From the NCBI GenBank assembly GCA_039024435.1, contig JBCCQH010000005.1:62001-126000 (forward strand): a stretch of DNA of 64,000 nucleotides. Reading direction: 5' to 3'. A program made the position numbers and the translations under genes. This DNA is from JBCCQH01 sp039024435. Its GTDB lineage: Bacteria > Bacteroidota > Bacteroidia > J057 > JADKCL01. Of the stretch, positions 54,392 to 62,689 are shown piece after piece. Positions within the stretch are counted from its first letter, which is position 1; the number at the start of each line of letters is the position of its first letter. A model generated the notes under the pieces. The model was not told the DNA's origin. It did not search any database and saw only the letters and a list, made by a program, of their open reading frames with translations.

Positions 54392-55216
54392 TTACACCGG
54401 TGCTTTCTGTTCCGCGTCGACATCGACCTCGCGGCTGAAGCGATTTGCGGCCATGGTCATGGACCATTTCATAAGGAATACCCGGCTCAAGAAATGGACC
54501 AACTTGTTGACCCAGCCGGGCACAATCATGCGCTTGCCCCGAATCGTAGCATCAATCGAAATCCGGGCGACATATTCCGGTTCCAGGGCCGCCCAACGCG
54601 ACCACATGCCAGCCGCTTCGATACGGGCCCGCACCTCGGGCGTAGTAATTACGCCGCTAGGACACAGACAACTGACATTTACGTGCGTGTCCTTCATCTC
54701 ATATTGCAGAGCACAGGAAATGTGCTGCAAAAACACCTTGCTCGCTCCGTAGGTTGCCTTCCAAGGGATGGGAAAAAAGGCCGCCTGACTGGCTACGTTG
54801 AGCAGATAGCCGTTTTTTTGCGCGAAAAGCATGGGCAAGAACAAGCAAATCAGATTGTAGGGCGTGTCCATGTTCAGCCGCATCATCTTGCGGTGTACCA
54901 TCAGGTCTGACTCCAGTAAAGTGCCCAAGGTGCCAAATCCGGCATTGTTGATGAGGAAGTTGACCGTGAGCCCCTCTTCCAGGACCCACTCATAGACTTG
55001 ATCCGCCGCATTGGGGATGGAAAGGTCCATCTCCAGAAATCGAGCATCGACCTTGTGGGCGGCACTGATTTCGGTACAGATGCCCGCCAAATCTTCGCCG
55101 GGCAAGGCCACCAGGACCAAGTTCATACCGCGGGAAGCACATTCCCGTGCCAGCGCCAATCCAATGCCCCGGCTCGCGCCGGTAATTAAAGTGTAGAGAA
55201 GGGGTTTTTCGCTCAT
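54392..55216 (-). CDS. Short-chain dehydrogenase/reductase
   Basis: 274-aa classical SDR. Cofactor motif TGASRGIG (12-19), structural NNAG (90-93) and catalytic Ser143, Tyr156 and Lys160 (YGASK). Similar to ketoacyl or steroid-type reductases acting on hydrophobic substrates; the exact one is unknown. A C-terminal hydrophobic stretch (VNKLVHFLSRVFLMKW) suggests membrane association. Start overlaps the stop of the sterol desaturase-family gene (ATGA), so the two are co-translated. Confidence 0.88.
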   Translation of the reverse strand: MSEKPLLYTLITGASRGIGLALARECASRGMNLVLVALPGEDLAGICTEISAAHKVDARFLEMDLSIPNAADQVYEWVLEEGLTVNFLINNAGFGTLGTLLESDLMVHRKMMRLNMDTPYNLICLFLPMLFAQKNGYLLNVASQAAFFPIPWKATYGASKVFLQHISCALQYEMKDTHVNVSCLCPSGVITTPEVRARIEAAGMWSRWAALEPEYVARISIDATIRGKRMIVPGWVNKLVHFLSRVFLMKWSMTMAANRFSREVDVDAEQKAPV

Positions 55217-56058
55217 CCTTTTGTCTTTTCGGCGTCCTCCGGCGCATCACTCGGCTTCCACCCCACCCGGCCAAACACATAGTTCCACCGCTCCCGAAAA
55301 TTCCGCGCTCCCCGGACGTCGCGCGCCATTTGTTGCCACTCGTGCAGCGCCACCGTCACCAAATTGTAAGACTTGACGTTCTTGGTAATGCCGAAAACCG
55401 GCTTTTCCTTTTCTTCTTTGAAAGTGCCGAAGATTCGGTCAAAAATGATCAGCGCATTGCCGTAGTTTTTGTCCAGATACTCTTCGTTCGAAGCGTGGTG
55501 GACCCGGTGGTGCGACGGCGTGTTGATGATCCACTCCAAGGGCCCCAACTTGGGGATGATTGTCGTGTGCTGGGTAAACGCAAACAGGAACCCAATCGAC
55601 TCAACCACCAGGGTCATAACCGGATCAAACCCGAGCAGCGGCATCGGCGCCCAGAAGATCATATGGTGGAAGGTATTCAGGAAAGGCGAACGCGCCGCCG
55701 TGGTATAGTTCAGATACTCAGAAGAATGGTGATTCACGTGCGTCGCCCACAGCCAGCGTCGCTCGTGACTCAGACGGTGGAACCAATAGTAAATCAACTC
55801 ATTCATCATGAAACAGGCCACCCAGATCCAAGCACTGTTGTCCAGCGTGAAGATGCGGAACTCATACAGCCAAAAGTACCATTGAAGGGTAATGCCTTTC
55901 ATGACGAGGCGGTGAATCACGCCTCCGATCCCAAAAGCGATGCTTACCGCCGAGTCACGCCCTTGGAACAACTTCAGTTGCTTGCGCGTCGAAATGATCA
56001 CTTCGGTGAGGATCAAACCGAGAAACAACACGGCGGTTGCAATGTAGAAGATTTCCAT
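55213..56058 (-). CDS. Sterol desaturase / fatty acid hydroxylase family protein
   Basis: 281-aa membrane di-iron enzyme. The histidine boxes are HRLSH (94-98), HVNHH (107-111), FTQH (164) and HHRVHH (183-188), with four or five membrane helices. Bacterial relatives hydroxylate or desaturate lipids or carotenoids; there is no sterol biosynthesis gene nearby. Coupled to the SDR gene, which could act on its product. Confidence 0.9.
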   Translation of the reverse strand: MEIFYIATAVLFLGLILTEVIISTRKQLKLFQGRDSAVSIAFGIGGVIHRLVMKGITLQWYFWLYEFRIFTLDNSAWIWVACFMMNELIYYWFHRLSHERRWLWATHVNHHSSEYLNYTTAARSPFLNTFHHMIFWAPMPLLGFDPVMTLVVESIGFLFAFTQHTTIIPKLGPLEWIINTPSHHRVHHASNEEYLDKNYGNALIIFDRIFGTFKEEKEKPVFGITKNVKSYNLVTVALHEWQQMARDVRGARNFRERWNYVFGRVGWKPSDAPEDAEKTKG

Positions 56059-56212
56059 TCCTACCTAAAACTATCGTTCAAACATCAAGATTTTCTTCGC
56101 ATCGCGAAGAACCTAATTCGCACGGTAAATTACTAAATTCCGGCTAAATGGGCAGCGAACTTTTTGCACCAATCCGACAAAATTGCACCGTAGTATTGGA
56201 ATCCGGCCGCGG

Positions 56213-57217
56213 TCAGCTTTTGATTCCTTTGAGCCACTCCACAGTTTTGCTGACCGCCTCGGCGAATTCCATCGGTTGATAACCCAATTCCCGGCGGGCC
56301 TTGTCACTCGAAACCGGCCAGTCGTAAGCGGCTTTGCGGAACCAGCCCTTCGTTACCATCGGAGCTTTTCCGAACCATTTGGCGCGCCAAGCGTGGAGGC
56401 TTGCGATCAGAAAAATCAGCCCGAAAGGAATCCGGAAAGAGCGTCCCTTTTTCCCGGACACCTCGTCTAGGGTGCGGAATAGATCCGTAAAGGTGACGTC
56501 CGAGCCCCCCAGGAGGTATTTTTCTCCACTCCGCCCCTTTTCCATCGCCAAGATATGTCCCGCCACCACGTCGTCTACGTGAACGTAATTCCCAACCACA
56601 TCCTTTACCCCCGGAGCCAGGGCAAATGCTTTGTGCAGGTAGCGGTCCATCACGAGCACGTAACCATTTTTCCGGTCGAGTTTTCCCGGACCGTAAACCC
56701 GGGTTGGATTCACAATCACCACATCCGCTCCGGCCCGCACCAAATGTTGCAGGCGCTCCTCGGCAAGGCTTTTGGAGGCTTCGTAATCGTTGAAAAAGTT
56801 GACCGGGCGGATATGGGTCTCATCGATGGGGTGGACCTCGGCAGGATGGGGTGGTCCAAAGACGCCCGCGGTGGACGTAGCGACGACCCGCGCGACGCCC
56901 ACGGCTTGAGCCGCTTCGACCACGGTGATTGTTCCCTGAACATTGATCGTGTAGAATTGGCGCAGATCTTGGGCCCAATCATTGGCCAGAGCCGCGATGT
57001 GGTAGACCTGATCGCAACCAGAAAACGCCGCTTCCAGCACCTTCCGGTTGGTGAGGTAGCCATCTTTGCCCTCAAACTGCTCGATATTCGGATGACGCAG
57101 GTTGTCGTAGTCCCGTTGCTTGCGCACTACGGCCCGCACGTGGTGGCCCCGCTCCGCGAGGACCGTGGCGAGGCGACCGCCCAGGAAGCCATTGGCGCCG
57201 GTAATTGCAATTTGCAT
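56213..57217 (-). CDS. NAD-dependent epimerase/dehydratase family protein
   Basis: 334-aa extended SDR. Cofactor motif GANGFLGGRLA (7-17), catalytic YEASK (Tyr145, Lys149), and NPTRVYGPGKLDR. It resembles dihydroflavonol reductase/3-beta-HSD-like proteins such as HpnA more than sugar epimerases, consistent with a lipid-type substrate next to the desaturase and SDR genes (inference). 154 bp separate it from the desaturase gene. Confidence 0.87.
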   Translation of the reverse strand: MQIAITGANGFLGGRLATVLAERGHHVRAVVRKQRDYDNLRHPNIEQFEGKDGYLTNRKVLEAAFSGCDQVYHIAALANDWAQDLRQFYTINVQGTITVVEAAQAVGVARVVATSTAGVFGPPHPAEVHPIDETHIRPVNFFNDYEASKSLAEERLQHLVRAGADVVIVNPTRVYGPGKLDRKNGYVLVMDRYLHKAFALAPGVKDVVGNYVHVDDVVAGHILAMEKGRSGEKYLLGGSDVTFTDLFRTLDEVSGKKGRSFRIPFGLIFLIASLHAWRAKWFGKAPMVTKGWFRKAAYDWPVSSDKARRELGYQPMEFAEAVSKTVEWLKGIKS

Positions 57218-57284
57218 GCTGCGAAGTTAGAAAATATCGCCGATGCATTCGCCGACAATTCCACCTTCTCCCCATCTTCAGTGC

Positions 57285-57315
57285 TTGCTTGTGCAAATGA
57301 CATGTGATAACTTTG
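57285..57315 (+). promoter_or_regulatory. Bacteroidota-type promoter of gcdH
   Basis: TTG at 57285-57287, a 20-bp spacer and TAACTTTG at 57308-57315, a full match to TTG-N17-23-TAnnTTTG, 52 bp before the ATG. Confidence 0.6.
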
Positions 57316-57367
57316 TTGGGGCGCAAGTCGTAGCTTAAACGAGCGTCCGATCAACAATTTGTACATT

Positions 57368-58558
57368 ATGGAAACGACAAAAGCAGTTGCGAACTTTACC
57401 GCCCACGATTACTACCAGATGGATGACTTGCTCTCCGACGAGCACAAGCTCATCCGCCAAACGGTACGCGATTTCATCGACATCCGGGTCATGCCCGACA
57501 TCGAGCAATGGGCCCAGGACAACCACTGCCCGACCCACCTGATCCCCGAAATTGGTGCCCTTGGTATCTTTGGTCCTTCACTACCAGCGGAGTACGGCTG
57601 CGCAGGCATGGACGAAATCGCTTACGGGGTCATCATGCAAGAAGTGGAACGTGCCGATTCGGGCCTCCGCTCCATGGTATCGGTACAGGGATCGCTGGTC
57701 ATGTATCCGATTTACAAATACGGAAACGAAGTTCAACGCATGAAGTACTTGCCCCGCCTGGCGACCGGTGAGTTGATGGGCTGCTTTGGGCTGACTGAAC
57801 CGGACCACGGCTCGAATCCTGGGGGCATGACCACCAACTTCAAGGATGACGGCGACCATGTGATCCTCAACGGCGCCAAAACCTGGATCTCCAATTCGCC
57901 TTTCGCCGACATTGCCATCGTCTGGGCCAAAAATCCCGAAGGCCGCATCCAGGGTGTGATCGTGGAACGGGGCATGGAAGGCTTCACCACCCCGACGATC
58001 CACAACAAGTGGTCGCTGCGCGCTTCCACCACCGGCGAGTTGGTCTTTGACAATGTCCGGGTGCCCAAAGAAAACATCTTGCCCAACATCAGCGGTCTGC
58101 GCGGGCCCCTGGGCTGCCTTGATTCGGCCCGCTACGGCATCGCTTGGGGTGCCATTGGTGCGGCCATGGCCTGCTACGACACCGCCCTCCGCTACGCCAA
58201 AGAGCGCATCCAGTTCGGCAAGCCCATCGCCTCCTTCCAGTTGCAGCAGAAAAAACTCGCAGAGATGGTCACCGAGATCACCAAAGCTCAACTGCTCACC
58301 CTCCGCCTGGGTCAGCTCAAGGAAGCCGGCACGGTTACCACGGGCCAGATCTCTATGGCCAAGCGCAACAACGTCGCCATGGCCCTCGACGTCGCCCGTG
58401 AATCTCGGCAAATCCTCGGCGGTATGGGCATCACCGGCGAGTACCCGATCATGCGCCACATGATGAATCTGGAAACCGTGCTGACCTATGAAGGTACGCA
58501 CGACATCCACCTGCTCATCACCGGATGGGACATCACCGGTATTTCCGCTTTTCGTTAA
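57368..58558 (+). CDS. gcdH: Glutaryl-CoA dehydrogenase (acyl-CoA dehydrogenase family)
   Basis: 396-aa FAD enzyme. Converts glutaryl-CoA to crotonyl-CoA and CO2 in lysine/tryptophan catabolism. The match to mitochondrial GCDH is extensive: SVQGSLVMYPIYKYG, CFGLTEPDHGSNPGGM, LDSARYGIAWG and the catalytic Glu375 in TYEGTHDIH, with the glutarate-contacting Arg in ADSGLRSM. ATG at 57368; a TTG three codons upstream is less likely. A long hairpin terminator follows. Confidence 0.92.
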   Translation: METTKAVANFTAHDYYQMDDLLSDEHKLIRQTVRDFIDIRVMPDIEQWAQDNHCPTHLIPEIGALGIFGPSLPAEYGCAGMDEIAYGVIMQEVERADSGLRSMVSVQGSLVMYPIYKYGNEVQRMKYLPRLATGELMGCFGLTEPDHGSNPGGMTTNFKDDGDHVILNGAKTWISNSPFADIAIVWAKNPEGRIQGVIVERGMEGFTTPTIHNKWSLRASTTGELVFDNVRVPKENILPNISGLRGPLGCLDSARYGIAWGAIGAAMACYDTALRYAKERIQFGKPIASFQLQQKKLAEMVTEITKAQLLTLRLGQLKEAGTVTTGQISMAKRNNVAMALDVARESRQILGGMGITGEYPIMRHMMNLETVLTYEGTHDIHLLITGWDITGISAFR

Positions 58559-58605
58559 TCGGGAAGCGGCGCGTTTCGAAACCGATTTTATTTTGGACGT
58601 AATCT

Positions 58606-58643
58606 TGGCCCTTAGCCCACGGGATTCCGTGCGCTAAGGGCCA
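58606..58643. terminator. Bidirectional hairpin terminator between gcdH and the PorE-like gene
   Basis: TGGCCCTTAGC (58606-58616) pairs with GCTAAGGGCCA (58633-58643), and an inner CACGG/CCGTG stem closes on a GATT loop with one C-C mismatch. On the + strand it is followed by TTTGATTTT. It lies between two convergent genes. Confidence 0.85.
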
Positions 58644-58667
58644 TTTGATTTTGGGCCGCCGGCGTAT

Positions 58668-61600
58668 TTACCCCCCGATCCGCTCCCGGATCTCCCGCAG
58701 GGAAAGCTCCCGCTCCCCTGCAAAACCGGTGAGGTAAGCCCCGAAGAATCCACTTTGCTTGGCCATTTCCAGGGCAATGAGCGCCTTTTTCGCGGAAAAA
58801 TACTCCCCAATGTAATAGGCGTTCAAACCACTTTCCGAGGGAAGGTCAAACAGGTATTGTTCCAAGTCGCCCAGGCGGGCGGTCGCTTGGGGGGACAACT
58901 TGCCCCGAAAAGCTCCGATCCGCACCCGGTAAATCGTCTCGATGGCGGCCGGCACCGGTTGGCCGTGGGCCTGGTCCGGCTGGCCGGGCTTGGGGGGGCC
59001 CGAATCACCGATTAAATCGGTGACCGGAGCAGTTTCCTCCTCAGATTCGCCCACCGGTACAGTTTCAGTGCGGGGGGCCACCACCAGAGCCGTGGGATTG
59101 GGAAGCTCCGGCGGCGGCATCACCCGGGGTTCGGGATCGCTCGGGACCGATGACGGGGGGCTGGGATCCGGCGGCACCGGGACGGCCGGAGGAGTTTCCG
59201 GAGGGGTCTCCGCCACCGGCGAATTTTCCTCCCAGGTCGGCCAATCGTCGGGGTCGACCGGGGGATCACTGGTATCCAACTCTTCACTGCGACCCGGGCG
59301 GAACTGGGGCAAATGCGGTTCCGGGGTCGGGACCACGGCTTGTTTTATGGGTTGGGGAGTCGCGGCGGCTACCGGGGGGTCGGGTACTGGTCGCAAGGGC
59401 GCTTTGGTCGCTTTGCGTCCCCCTTTTGGTGGCTGATCCGGTCGTTCTCTCGTTTCGAGCACCGAATTTTCCTGGTCTACCCCGTCGATAAAGCCCACGA
59501 CACGGAACTCCGTACGGCGATTGGCGCGGTGGCGGGGTTCGGTGCAAAAGATACCGTCGTGGCATTCATTCGCAATCTGCGATTCTCCGTAGCCGACCGC
59601 CGCAACCCGTTCCGGATCAATCCCGAAGTTGAAGATGATGTGATTGCGCGCCGAATTGGCCCGCTTTTGGGACAGCTTTTGGTTGTAGTACTGGCTCCCC
59701 CGGCAGTCGGTGTGCGACATCAGTTCCACGATGATTTCCGGATTGCGCAGGCAGATCAAAGCAACCTTTTCCAAGTCCCCGTAGGCTTCGGCAAGGATTT
59801 CCCATTTGTCAAAGTCATAGTGGATATTTTCCAGCAAGACTGGCTTGTCCAGTTCGATCCGGTCGATCCGCAGCGGGAACACCGTATCGCCCCGCATCGC
59901 CCGCCGCAAATCGTAGTCCATCACCGAATAGGTAAAATAGCCCCGGCGGTTAACGTAGACTTCGTAGCGGGCGTTTTTGTCCAGGTCTTTTTCGAGATTC
60001 AGCAGGATACGCCCCTGCCGATCCGTCCGAAAGGTGCGCACCTCATCCCGATTCAGCCGGTTCACAAATTCGATGCGCGATCCCGGCAGCCGCTCCCGGG
60101 TCGAGTCATCGACCACAATCGCCGAGATGACCTCGGGGGGTGTTTCCAAGTAGATATTCAAGCGGAAAAACTTTTGGCCCGCTGCATTCTCCGTCGACAA
60201 TTCCGCCCGAGCGCTGTCGTAAGGGGGTTTTTCTACCGCGACGCGGTAGTTGCGGTTGTAGTGGCCTACCATATTGAAAAAGCCGTACTGGTCGGTGGAG
60301 CGTGCGGCCTCCGGTTCGAGGCCCTCCGCCTGAATCAGCAGATCGGCCTCAGACACCAAACTGGAATCCCGCGCATCGTACACGTAGATTTCGAGGATCG
60401 GACGATTGATCCGGAAGCGGTAGATGTCGTCGTTGCCCATTCCCCCGGGACGATTTGATGCCAGATAGCCGTCTTCCTCGTTCACGGCGAGGTAAAACGC
60501 AAAGTCATCGTGCGGGGTATTGATTGGGTAGCCCAGGTTGCGCGGTGCGGCATTGCCCGCCATATCTGCGGCAAAAATATCCAACTGTCCCAAGCCCGGA
60601 TGCCCATCGGAAGCGAAGTACAACTTGCCGTTGGGGTGGACAAAGGGGAAGCTCTCATCACCGGGCGTATTGAGCGATTCCAGATTCATCGGCATGCTCC
60701 ACCCCTCCCCTTGCCGGATGCACCGGTACAAGTCCTTGCCCCCCTTGCCCCCCGGCATATCGGAAACAAAAAACAAGACCTTGCCATCGGGCGAAATCGC
60801 CGGATGGGTGACGCTGTACGCGTCGTTGTTGTGGGCAAATTCGGTGATCGCGCTGGTCTTCAGACCGTCGATCTGCCCGGTGTACAGATTGAGCTTGATC
60901 ACCCCGGCTGGGTCACGGCCCTTTTTCTTTTCGTAAAAACTGTTGCGGGTAAAAAAGAAAGTCGTGCGGTCCGGTGCCAGGGTAAAGTTGCTTTCGTGGT
61001 AGCGGGTGTTGACCTCACCTTTGAGCAATTCCGGCTTGCTCCAGCGGACCGAATCCTTGCGTTTCTCGGTGTAAAAGAAATTCAGGAAGGGCTGGTCGAG
61101 CCAGTTGAAATCGTGGACCACCGGCGGTCCCTCCTCCCGTGCCGAGGCAAAGATCAAGCCTTCGCCGTAGGGATAGGCCCCAAACTCTGCATCCGCCGAG
61201 TTGAACGGCAGCGCCTCAATTTCTACAGTTCCGGAATCGGCCATGAGTTGGTCGTAGCGGTCGAGGACATCAATAAAAGCTTGCCCGCGCTGATCTGGGC
61301 CGCCACTCTCCGGCGTCACCCCCGCCGCAAACCGGGCAAACAGTTCCCGGGCCCGTACCAAATCGCCCATTTGCAGAAGGGCGTGACCGTGGTGGAACAA
61401 AGCCTCCGGATCACCCCACCGCTCCGCCGCGTACAATTTGTCGTACCACACAACCGCCTGCGCGTAGTTGTGGGTGCGCCGGTAGCTTTCCGCCAGGCTC
61501 CGCATCACCGCGTAATCCGCGGGAAATTTTTCCAGATAGCGCTCGTAGTACGGAATCGCCAACTGGTAGGACAAGCGGCCGTAGTACTTGTCCCCTTTGC

Positions 61601-61706
61601 GCTGAAGCCGGTGCTGGGCCGGAATCGCCTGCCCCATCAGAAGCAGCACCAGGACCAGGCAACCATATTTTGTCTTCATCATCATACCGGGTTTCCCCTT
61701 CTTCAT
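58668..61706 (-). CDS. PorE-like OmpA family protein with TPR, PD40 propeller and SPOR-like C-terminus
   Basis: 1012-aa envelope protein. Order: signal peptide (to about residue 30), TPR-like repeats (30-150), PD40/WD40-type propeller (165-425, with ISPDGKVLFFVSDMPGGKGG and FPFVHPNGKLYFASDG), carboxypeptidase regulatory-like domain (435-530), OmpA peptidoglycan-binding domain (about 614-740, SHTDCRGSQYYNQKLSQKRA), a Pro-rich linker of about 150 residues, and a SPOR-like segment (about 922-1012, YRVRIGAFRGKLSPQ). The first four match T9SS PorE, which anchors the PorK/N/L/M machinery. The added SPOR-like end is unusual. 7 bp after the PorP/SprF gene. Confidence 0.85.
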   Translation of the reverse strand: MKKGKPGMMMKTKYGCLVLVLLLMGQAIPAQHRLQRKGDKYYGRLSYQLAIPYYERYLEKFPADYAVMRSLAESYRRTHNYAQAVVWYDKLYAAERWGDPEALFHHGHALLQMGDLVRARELFARFAAGVTPESGGPDQRGQAFIDVLDRYDQLMADSGTVEIEALPFNSADAEFGAYPYGEGLIFASAREEGPPVVHDFNWLDQPFLNFFYTEKRKDSVRWSKPELLKGEVNTRYHESNFTLAPDRTTFFFTRNSFYEKKKGRDPAGVIKLNLYTGQIDGLKTSAITEFAHNNDAYSVTHPAISPDGKVLFFVSDMPGGKGGKDLYRCIRQGEGWSMPMNLESLNTPGDESFPFVHPNGKLYFASDGHPGLGQLDIFAADMAGNAAPRNLGYPINTPHDDFAFYLAVNEEDGYLASNRPGGMGNDDIYRFRINRPILEIYVYDARDSSLVSEADLLIQAEGLEPEAARSTDQYGFFNMVGHYNRNYRVAVEKPPYDSARAELSTENAAGQKFFRLNIYLETPPEVISAIVVDDSTRERLPGSRIEFVNRLNRDEVRTFRTDRQGRILLNLEKDLDKNARYEVYVNRRGYFTYSVMDYDLRRAMRGDTVFPLRIDRIELDKPVLLENIHYDFDKWEILAEAYGDLEKVALICLRNPEIIVELMSHTDCRGSQYYNQKLSQKRANSARNHIIFNFGIDPERVAAVGYGESQIANECHDGIFCTEPRHRANRRTEFRVVGFIDGVDQENSVLETRERPDQPPKGGRKATKAPLRPVPDPPVAAATPQPIKQAVVPTPEPHLPQFRPGRSEELDTSDPPVDPDDWPTWEENSPVAETPPETPPAVPVPPDPSPPSSVPSDPEPRVMPPPELPNPTALVVAPRTETVPVGESEEETAPVTDLIGDSGPPKPGQPDQAHGQPVPAAIETIYRVRIGAFRGKLSPQATARLGDLEQYLFDLPSESGLNAYYIGEYFSAKKALIALEMAKQSGFFGAYLTGFAGERELSLREIRERIGG

Positions 61707-61713
61707 TGACTTC

Positions 61714-62649
61714 TCAAAATACGCGGGGGCTCACCACCGCATCGTTTTTGTAATGGAATTCGTAGCTCAACATCAGCTCGTGCGAGCCGGAGGTGTAGCG
61801 CCGCAGCGCCGTAAACGGATAGTCGTAAGCGTAGCCGGCCCGGAGTTGGTTGGTAAATTGGTATTCCAATATGCCCACAATGCCGTCCCCGGTGCGGTAA
61901 GAGGCGCCCACGCCCAGTTTCCGCAAAATATACGCATTCAGATTGATGTCGGCCTCAAGCGGAGCGCCGTAGACGTGCTTGATCAGCGTGCTGGGCTTGA
62001 GCTGAAAGTCCGGATTGAACTCGATCACATACCCCGCCATTACAAAGAGATGCCGGCGCAGCGCGGCAATCGAACTGTTGGTGCTGCCCAGCGATACCGT
62101 CGGACCATCCGCCCCAAACGAGTTCATGAGCAAGTGGGGGGCAGAAATGCCAGCGTAGGCGCGGGGACCGTGGAAAAATATCCCCGCACCCACGTTCGGC
62201 ATCCAATAGCTGTCACCGTAGCGGCCCGGTACCTCATCCTGCTGATCGATCAGCACCGCCTGCCCCCAATTGATCCGCCAATTGAAAACCGTACCGTTCA
62301 ACCCAAAAGCCAGCTTGTGCTTCCCCAAATCAATGCGGTAGGCATAGGAAGCCGTAATCCAGGTCTGCCCCAGATAACTGATTCGGTCGTTGATCAAGGT
62401 CAGGCCGAACCCGTTGCGGCGGCGGTAATCGGGCGCGTGGGCACTGAAGGTCTGGGTCACCGGGGCGGAAGAAATCCCCAGCCATTGCCGGCGAAACAAG
62501 CCGGTCAAGGTCAGCGATTCCCGACTGCCCGCGTAGGCGGGATTCACCGCCAGGGCATTGAAGTAGTACTGGCTGTACATGGCGTCCTGCTGTCCGCGAA
62601 CTTCCAGCACGGCGAGGCAAAACAGAAGGATATAGAGTATTTTTTTCAT
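61714..62649 (-). CDS. PorP/SprF family type IX secretion membrane protein
   Basis: 311 aa with signal peptide (1-19) and a beta-barrel-like body. The N-terminus QQDAMYSQYYFNALAVNPAY and GLFRRQWLG are the family signature; the C-terminus shows paired strands ending in aromatic residues (LSYEFHYKNDAVVSPRVF). Works in the outer membrane with T9SS, receiving cargo with type B sorting domains. It lies between a type B cargo gene and the PorE-like gene, the common arrangement. Confidence 0.93.
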   Translation of the reverse strand: MKKILYILLFCLAVLEVRGQQDAMYSQYYFNALAVNPAYAGSRESLTLTGLFRRQWLGISSAPVTQTFSAHAPDYRRRNGFGLTLINDRISYLGQTWITASYAYRIDLGKHKLAFGLNGTVFNWRINWGQAVLIDQQDEVPGRYGDSYWMPNVGAGIFFHGPRAYAGISAPHLLMNSFGADGPTVSLGSTNSSIAALRRHLFVMAGYVIEFNPDFQLKPSTLIKHVYGAPLEADINLNAYILRKLGVGASYRTGDGIVGILEYQFTNQLRAGYAYDYPFTALRRYTSGSHELMLSYEFHYKNDAVVSPRVF

Positions 62650-62689
62650 GAGATGCTGGGGTAAAATGCGCGGGGGAAATGCTCCCCGG

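Noticed and set aside
54015..58580. GCGCGTTTCGAA shared between 54018 and 58570, and a related hairpin near 13477, as a repeat family
   Set aside because: The common part is only about 12 bp and partly self-complementary; chance similarity of GC-rich hairpins is enough.
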